Positions 44,225 through 49,577 of a stretch of 49,577 nt of DNA are shown piece by piece (within the stretch, counting starts at the first letter, position 1; each line of letters opens with the position of its first letter). Origin of the DNA: Planctomycetota bacterium (GTDB lineage Bacteria; Planctomycetota; Planctomycetia; Planctomycetales; Planctomycetaceae); contig VGZH01000041.1 in NCBI GenBank assembly GCA_016872645.1, positions 1 to 49,577 of the forward strand, given 5' to 3'. The notes under the pieces were generated by a model that made no database searches, had not been told where the DNA came from, and saw only the letters and a list, made by a program, of their open reading frames with translations. The position numbers and the translations under genes were made by a program.

Positions 44225-45643
44225 TCATGCGAGCAACTTCTCCACGACACGACCGGCGACATCGGTCAGACGAAAATCGCGGCCTTGATAGCGGAAAGTC
44301 AGTCGTTCGTGATTCAGGCCGAGCAAATGCAGCAGCGTGGCATGCAGATCGTTGACGTGGACTGGGTCTTCAAGCACCCGCGCTCCCAGATCATCGGTCT
44401 TGCCGACCGTGACTCCGGGCCGGACGCCGCCGCCTGCAAGCCACACCGTGTAGGCGTCCTTTTGGTGATCGCGACCAGGATTGCCCGCTTGGTCGTTCTC
44501 GTCGGAGCCTTGCAACATCGGCGTGCGACCGAACTCGGCACCCCAGACGATCAGCGTTTCGTCGAGCATTCCGCGTTGCCGAAGATCACGAATCAGCGCG
44601 GCGATTGGCTGATCGACTTGCCGGCATTTGTTCGGCAGAGCTTCAAACACGTTGCCGTGATGGTCCCAGCCCTCGTCCATCAGTTGCACGAATCGCACGC
44701 CGCGTTCGACCAGCCTCCGAGCCAGCAGGCAGTTGTTCGCGAACGACGCTTTTCCCGGAGTCGCTCCGTACATTTCCAAGGTCGACTTGGTCTCGCCCGA
44801 CAGTTCCATCAGTTCGGGCACGGAAGTCTGCATCCGAAATGCGAGTTCGTACTGCGCGATGCGAGTCGCGATTTCTGGATCACCGACCTCAGCCAACTGC
44901 CTCTGATTAAGTGACTGTACGGCCTCGATGATGCGTCGCCGGCCAGTGGAATCGATGCCTTCCGGGTTCGTGAGAAACAGCACCGGTTCCCCTTGCGCTC
45001 GGAACTCGACCCCTTGATGCACGCTCGGCAAAAAACCGTTTCCCCACAGCGCGTTGCCGGCACCGGCGAGTGCTCCGGTCATCATCACCACGAACGTCGG
45101 CAGATTGTGATTCGCACTCCCCAACCCATAGCTGATCCACGACCCGATGCTCGGCCGGCCAAAGCGGCCAAAGCCGGAATGAAAAAATAACTGCGAGGGA
45201 CCGTGATTGATCAGTTCGGTCTGCAGCGACTTTACGACCGCGATCTCATCGGCCACCGAACTCAAATGCGGCAGCAACTCGGACAACTCGATGCCGCTGT
45301 CGCCGTGTTTCGCGAACCGAAAGCGCGTTCCCAGCAACGACGGATGTCCGCGCAGAAACGCGAACCGCTGCCCTTCGAGCAGGTGATTCGGACACGGCTG
45401 CCGATCGTGCTTTTGCAACTCCGGTTTGAAGTCAAAGAGGTCCAACTGCGATGGTGCACCGACCATGTGCAAGAAGATGACCTGCTTGGCTCGCGCGACG
45501 AGATGTGGCAACGGGTGGCTCGTCGAATTGGCCGCGCTGGCATCACGGTTCAGCAAGCTCGACAGCGCAAAGCCTCCCAAGCCGACGCTTGACCGGCCCA
45601 ACAGCACGCGACGTGTCATGGAAGTGAGATTCGGCTTCCGCAT
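44225..45643 (-). CDS. DUF1501 family exported protein
   Basis: The 472-residue protein starts [20 protein letters not shown], a Tat-type signal, and has [20 protein letters not shown], the central [56 protein letters not shown], and an end [11 protein letters not shown]. The third member in the window, it again has no DUF1549/DUF1553 partner but stands directly before a GH57 gene. ATG 45643 was chosen because the twin-arginine signal begins there. The same frame stays open to 46240 opposite the CitG-like gene, but that stretch has no family resemblance. Confidence 0.92.
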   Translation of the reverse strand: MRKPNLTSMTRRVLLGRSSVGLGGFALSSLLNRDASAANSTSHPLPHLVARAKQVIFLHMVGAPSQLDLFDFKPELQKHDRQPCPNHLLEGQRFAFLRGHPSLLGTRFRFAKHGDSGIELSELLPHLSSVADEIAVVKSLQTELINHGPSQLFFHSGFGRFGRPSIGSWISYGLGSANHNLPTFVVMMTGALAGAGNALWGNGFLPSVHQGVEFRAQGEPVLFLTNPEGIDSTGRRRIIEAVQSLNQRQLAEVGDPEIATRIAQYELAFRMQTSVPELMELSGETKSTLEMYGATPGKASFANNCLLARRLVERGVRFVQLMDEGWDHHGNVFEALPNKCRQVDQPIAALIRDLRQRGMLDETLIVWGAEFGRTPMLQGSDENDQAGNPGRDHQKDAYTVWLAGGGVRPGVTVGKTDDLGARVLEDPVHVNDLHATLLHLLGLNHERLTFRYQGRDFRLTDVAGRVVEKLLA

Positions 45644-45735
45644 ACGATGCCTCGTAATCCCGGAGCGCAAGACTAGTCCACAGAGGCAGCGTAGCACTCG
45701 TCGGTCTTGTGCGGGAGCGACCAAGAACGCATCGC

Positions 45736-46620
45736 ATGAACGCGACGTCCTTTGACGACAGGTTTTGTACTGGGTTGGCCGAACCCATCCGCCTCGCATG
45801 CGTGTTGGAGGCCTCGGCCGCGAAGCCCGGCAACGTGCATCCGCAGGCGTCTTTTGCGGATTTGACGTTTGCGGATTTCGTAGGTTCGGCCGCTGTCGCT
45901 TCGCCGGCTCTGGCCCGTGCGGCTGAGATTGGAGTCGGCCAGGCGGTTTTTCAAGCCATTGAGGCGACGCGTGCGGTGGTCTCGTCGAACACAAATCTTG
46001 GGATCGTGTTGTTGATCGCGCCGCTGGCCGCAGTCCCGTTGAATCGGCCCCTGCGAGAGGGGATCGGGGATGTGCTCGATCGTTTGACTCCAGACGATGC
46101 GGTCTGGGTCTATCGTGCGATTCGCTTGGCTCAGCCGGGAGGTCTCGGCACGGCCGACGATCAAGACATTGCCAATGAACCCACGGAATCGTTGCTACAG
46201 GTGATGAAGCTGGCTGCCGATCGCGACGGCGTGGCGGCACAGTATGCGAATGGTTTTTCCTGGGTATTGGACGAGGGATTGCCGTTCTTGGCTTCGGTGG
46301 GTGAAAACTTCGGGCGACACTGGGAAGCAGCGATCATCGAATTGCACTTGCGACTGTTGGCCGAACATCACGACACGTTGATCATTCGTAAGTGCGGCGC
46401 GTCGGTCGCGGCGGAAGCCTCGCGGCTGGCCCGTCGATGTTTGAATGAACTGGTTGAGCTACCTCTCGAATCGAAAGAGCGGACTCGCCGGATCGGCGAA
46501 TTCGACCAGTGGTTGCGAGGAGATAATCACCGCCGCAATCCCGGCACAACCGCCGATCTTGTCGCCGCGTGCCTCTTCGCCGCGATTCGAGAGCGGGCAA
46601 TCGAGATCCTGATACCTTGA
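45736..46620 (+). CDS. CitG-like triphosphoribosyl-dephospho-CoA synthase family
   Basis: The 294-residue protein has the CitG family signatures: [54 protein letters not shown] and a helical end with [17 protein letters not shown]. CitG makes the prosthetic-group precursor of citrate lyase, but no citrate lyase gene is here. Stand-alone homologues in archaea and planctomycetes probably have another, unresolved role. ATG 45736 lies just before the conserved start; it is divergent from the DUF1501 gene by 92 bases. Confidence 0.88.
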   Translation: MNATSFDDRFCTGLAEPIRLACVLEASAAKPGNVHPQASFADLTFADFVGSAAVASPALARAAEIGVGQAVFQAIEATRAVVSSNTNLGIVLLIAPLAAVPLNRPLREGIGDVLDRLTPDDAVWVYRAIRLAQPGGLGTADDQDIANEPTESLLQVMKLAADRDGVAAQYANGFSWVLDEGLPFLASVGENFGRHWEAAIIELHLRLLAEHHDTLIIRKCGASVAAEASRLARRCLNELVELPLESKERTRRIGEFDQWLRGDNHRRNPGTTADLVAACLFAAIRERAIEILIP

Positions 46621-46636
46621 ACGCAGCGTGGTCTGC

Positions 46637-47815
46637 TCAATGTTGGTTGACGCGCCTGAGCAAGAACAGCCCGACGATCATCACCAGAATATTCGCACTC
46701 CAGATCGCCCAGACGGGATTGGCTGTTCCCATGTTCGAAAGATTTCGAGCCAGCAAAACCAGCGGGTAATAGCCTAGCAGGATCGGCAGAAAGCAGACCA
46801 TGAAGTTCGTCAGGAACTGTCTTTTGGCCTGCAACACGGCGTACGGACTGCCCACCAGGACGAAGAAGAAGCAACTGCACGCCATCGCGAATCGGAATTG
46901 CACCTCGGTCCTTTGGTCATTGTAGAGTTTGCGATTGCGACGCAGTCGATTGTCCAACTGAGTCAGCAAGCCGTCTTGAAGCACTTTGAAATCTCCGGTG
47001 GCAAGCGCGAATGCGGCTTCGATCTCGCGTCGGCACTGCAAGTCCTGGTGTTGAGCCTCCAGTGAATCGAGTTCGTTGTGCAACTCACGGACATTGATAT
47101 GCCGCGCTTTCGGAGCTCGGTTTCCAATCTGCAATGGAAAGTAATGTTCGAATTCCTCCGCCCAACTTCGCCCTTGTCCAGGGACATCGAGTTGCACACG
47201 TGAGAACCGCACCAAGACTTGTTGTTTCTCCAGATCGAACCGAGTGAGTTCCGCCTCTTGGGCCTGAGCCGTCAGTCGGTGCATCCCCTTGGGAGCGAAT
47301 CGAAAGGTTGGTCGAATCAGTTTGCCATCGGGGCCCACATCGCGAACCGAGATGGAATATCCATCGATCGTCATTTGGTTTTGAGACCTCAGCATGTCGA
47401 GCACGATGTCCTTCATGCCTGCGGCGACAATGTGTTTGATTTTCGACTCGGCCCAAGGAATGACTTGATCGGTCAACAACAATGAGCCGACACTCAGCAC
47501 GCCTCCCAGAAATAGCGAGGGGGCCAACAGCGACAGGACGTTGATCCCGGCTGCCTTGGCGGCGGTAATTTCCTGATCTCCTGCCATCCGGCCATAGACT
47601 ACGCACACACTCAGCAGCAGTGTGGCTGGAATGGTGTACGGCACGAGGCTGGGAATCAGATACGGCAGCACTTGCACGACTTGCAGTGGCCCCAGTCCAC
47701 GCTCGGTGATTTGCTGAAACACTCCCAGAAAGCCCAGCAGCACCGTCAAGATGCCAAGCACGAACACGAACACGCGCAACAACTCAGCCAGAATGTAACG
47801 CTGTAACAATCGCAT
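46637..47815 (-). CDS. LptF/LptG-type permease
   Basis: The 392-residue protein belongs to the YjgP/YjgQ family. Three membrane helices (ILAELLRVFVFVLGILTVLL, IPSLVPYTIPATLLLSVCVV, and SLFLGGVLSVGSLLLTDQVI) precede a periplasmic beta-jellyroll domain (about 130-280), and three more follow (FAMACSCFFFVLVGSPYAVL, NFMVCFLPILLGYYPLVLLA, IWSANILVMIVGLFLLRRV). The YGRMAGDQEITAAKAAG segment is the coupling region that meets the ATPase LptB. LptFG extract lipopolysaccharide toward the outer membrane; only one permease gene lies here, and the partner must be elsewhere. It begins at the ATG 47815, close to its hydrophobic N-terminus. Confidence 0.92.
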   Translation of the reverse strand: MRLLQRYILAELLRVFVFVLGILTVLLGFLGVFQQITERGLGPLQVVQVLPYLIPSLVPYTIPATLLLSVCVVYGRMAGDQEITAAKAAGINVLSLLAPSLFLGGVLSVGSLLLTDQVIPWAESKIKHIVAAGMKDIVLDMLRSQNQMTIDGYSISVRDVGPDGKLIRPTFRFAPKGMHRLTAQAQEAELTRFDLEKQQVLVRFSRVQLDVPGQGRSWAEEFEHYFPLQIGNRAPKARHINVRELHNELDSLEAQHQDLQCRREIEAAFALATGDFKVLQDGLLTQLDNRLRRNRKLYNDQRTEVQFRFAMACSCFFFVLVGSPYAVLQAKRQFLTNFMVCFLPILLGYYPLVLLARNLSNMGTANPVWAIWSANILVMIVGLFLLRRVNQH

Positions 47816-48002
47816 CGAAGTCTCCGCCCTCCCGCGCGGCCGTATAGGCCAGTCCCGGCAGCAGGGTCAAGGCGGGTTCGCGGTATCCGCTGCCGATCGT
47901 CAGACTTGCTCGTTGCGTCCGCCGCCGCTGGAGCGTGCCGGCTCTGGTTGTTAGCCTTATCGGCGTCGAGTTTTCTCTCATTCTCGTCCCAGGAGACATG
48001 TC

Positions 48003-49475
48003 ATGGTCGCGACTGCTGAAGCTAAATTTGCTCCGCCGAAAATTCGGCAAACCAACATGCTGATCAACGGCAAGTGGACCGAATCCCGCAGCGGCAAGCG
48101 GTTCAAGACAATCAATCCGGTGAACGAAACTGTGATCGCCGAAGTGGCCGAGGGTGATCCCGCCGACGTCGATGCCGCAGTGAAAGCCGCGCGAGCCGCA
48201 TTTGAAACCGGCCCGTGGTCCAAGATGGATGCTCGCGACCGAGGCCGCTTGATGAACAAGCTCGCCGACTTGATGGAAGCCAATCTCGATGAACTCGCCG
48301 CGCTCGAATCGCTTGACAACGGCAAGCCGATTAGCGACGCGCGCGCCGCCGACTTGCCCCTGTCGATCGACTGCATCCGCTACTATGCCGGCTGGGCCGA
48401 CAAGCTCACGGGGGACACGATTCCGATTCGGGGCAACTATTTCTGCTACACGCGCCGCGAACCGGTCGGCGTCGTTGGTCAAATCATTCCGTGGAACTTC
48501 CCGCTGCTGATGGCGGCCTGGAAGTGGGGACCGGCTCTGGCCACCGGCTGTACGATCCTCATGAAGCCGGCCGAGCAAACGCCGCTCACCTGTTTGCGAC
48601 TCGCCGAACTGGCGCAAGAGGCGGGCATCCCCGATGGAGTCATCAACGTCATCCCCGGTTACGGAGCGACCGGGGCCGCGATGGTGAAGCATCCGGGCAT
48701 CGACAAGATCGCCTTCACTGGCCACTACGAGACCGCACAGAAAATCATGGTCGATGCCGCCAGCACGCTAAAGCGACTGACGTTTGAACTGGGCGGCAAG
48801 AGTCCCAACGTCGTCTTCGCAGACGCCGATCTCGACGCTGCTGTTGCTGGGGCGGAGTTCGGTTTGTTCTTCAATCAAGGCCAATGCTGCTGCGCCGGCA
48901 GCCGGCTGTTCGTCGAGCAATCGGTCCACGACAAATTTGTCGACAAGATGCTGACCAGAGCAAAGGCCCGACGGCTCGGCGACCCATTCGATCCGAACAC
49001 GACGCAAGGTCCGCAGGTCGATGCGGACCAGTTCAACAAAATCATGTCGTACATCGACAAGGGCAAATCGGAAGGTGCGAAGTGTCTGGCCGGGGGCAGC
49101 CGATTCGGCAACAAGGGCTACTTCATCGAACCGACCATCTTCACCGGAGTCACCGACGAGATGGCGATCGCGAAGGACGAAATCTTCGGACCCGTGATGA
49201 GCATCCTGCCGTTCCAAGGGATGGACGAGATCATCACTCGCGCGAACAGCACGCACTACGGCTTGGCCGCCGCCGTCTGGACGAAGGACGTGCAGAAAGC
49301 TCACCGTTTCGCCGCCAGCGTCCGAGCCGGCACGGTTTGGGTGAACTGCTACGACGTTTTCGATGCCGCCGCCCCGTTCGGCGGCTTCAAGATGAGCGGC
49401 ATCGGCCGAGAACTCGGAGCCGCCGCGCTTGCCAACTACACCGAATCGAAAACGGTGACGGTGAACTTGGGGTGA
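48003..49475 (+). CDS. NAD-dependent aldehyde dehydrogenase
   Basis: The 490-residue enzyme is a class-1/2-like aldehyde dehydrogenase. It has [20 protein letters not shown] (the Asn of the oxyanion hole), [18 protein letters not shown] (general-base Glu), [20 protein letters not shown] (catalytic Cys in a Cys triplet), [13 protein letters not shown] and [16 protein letters not shown]. It oxidises an aldehyde to an acid with NAD(P)+. The cofactor-binding motif reads [11 protein letters not shown], where most have FTGSTEVGKKI. The ATG at 48003 follows a poor RBS; the spacer 47816-48002 shows no clear promoter. Confidence 0.93.
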   Translation: MVATAEAKFAPPKIRQTNMLINGKWTESRSGKRFKTINPVNETVIAEVAEGDPADVDAAVKAARAAFETGPWSKMDARDRGRLMNKLADLMEANLDELAALESLDNGKPISDARAADLPLSIDCIRYYAGWADKLTGDTIPIRGNYFCYTRREPVGVVGQIIPWNFPLLMAAWKWGPALATGCTILMKPAEQTPLTCLRLAELAQEAGIPDGVINVIPGYGATGAAMVKHPGIDKIAFTGHYETAQKIMVDAASTLKRLTFELGGKSPNVVFADADLDAAVAGAEFGLFFNQGQCCCAGSRLFVEQSVHDKFVDKMLTRAKARRLGDPFDPNTTQGPQVDADQFNKIMSYIDKGKSEGAKCLAGGSRFGNKGYFIEPTIFTGVTDEMAIAKDEIFGPVMSILPFQGMDEIITRANSTHYGLAAAVWTKDVQKAHRFAASVRAGTVWVNCYDVFDAAAPFGGFKMSGIGRELGAAALANYTESKTVTVNLG

Positions 49476-49577
49476 GAGAGGCTGACGACCAACCAGTACC
49501 GCCAGCGCGAGCAAGCGGCCGCTCCCAAGCGACTGCGGTACCGCGATCGCTGGCAGCATCTCCGATTTCAATCGAAA

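Noticed and set aside
44225-46240. A continuous 671-codon minus-strand frame extending the third DUF1501 gene upstream of 45643.
   Set aside because: The added 199 residues are Arg/Pro-rich, lie opposite the conserved CitG-like gene and precede the twin-arginine signal, which must be N-terminal.

Overview
The window looks like chromosomal DNA of a Planctomycetota bacterium (Planctomycetaceae-like). The reasons are three intact and one decayed DUF1501 protein genes, a hopanoid-type MMPL/RND exporter, a ribosomal protein L17 with a large internal insertion, an S10-spc-alpha ribosomal cluster without L30, and G+C-rich coding sequence with relaxed operon structure. No tRNA, rRNA, CRISPR array, transposase or phage gene was recognised.

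Layout. 1-11030, mostly minus strand: MMPL/RND exporter; on the plus strand a RmlD-like NAD(P)-binding protein; a decayed rhomboid-family gene; an adenylate-kinase-like gene; rpsD (S4, away from its usual alpha-operon site); decayed fragments including a DUF1501 N-terminus with a perfect-length 105-bp tandem duplication; serA; and a TPR lipoprotein with its own terminator. 11309-12979: a DUF420 membrane protein convergent with a zinc-ribbon membrane protein.

13285-26898 is one plus-strand block: a near-consensus sigma70-type promoter, then rpsJ-rplC-rplD-rplW-rplB-rpsS-rplV-rpsC-rplP-rpmC-rpsQ-rplN-rplX-rplE-rpsN-rpsH-rplF-rplR-rpsE-rplO-secY-rpmJ-rpsM-rpsK-rpoA-rplQ, closed by a strong rho-independent terminator. 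rpmD (L30), adk, map, infA and rpsD are missing from the positions they hold in many bacteria. This block makes ribosomal proteins, the RNA polymerase alpha subunit and the SecY translocon core.

26956-38190: a fused uroporphyrinogen-III methyltransferase/synthase (siroheme/heme branch), a large lipoprotein joining a PA-IL-like sugar-binding domain to a type I phosphodiesterase domain, a BKACE (DUF849) enzyme, a DinB-like protein, a decayed LamG-like fragment flanked by short direct repeats, and then a tight four-gene operon: two halves of a split thiamine-diphosphate decarboxylase, an unusual Gfo/Idh/MocA oxidoreductase and an M81 (MlrC-like) metallopeptidase. This operon is the best candidate for an uncharacterised catabolic pathway.

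38452-49475: a DUF1501 pair, a small membrane protein, a GH57 glycosidase directly downstream of a third DUF1501 gene, a CitG-like protein, an LptF/LptG-type permease and an aldehyde dehydrogenase.

A theme of the window is gene decay: three or four pseudogenes lie between intact genes, and every nonsense codon in them can be explained by a C-to-T type transition.
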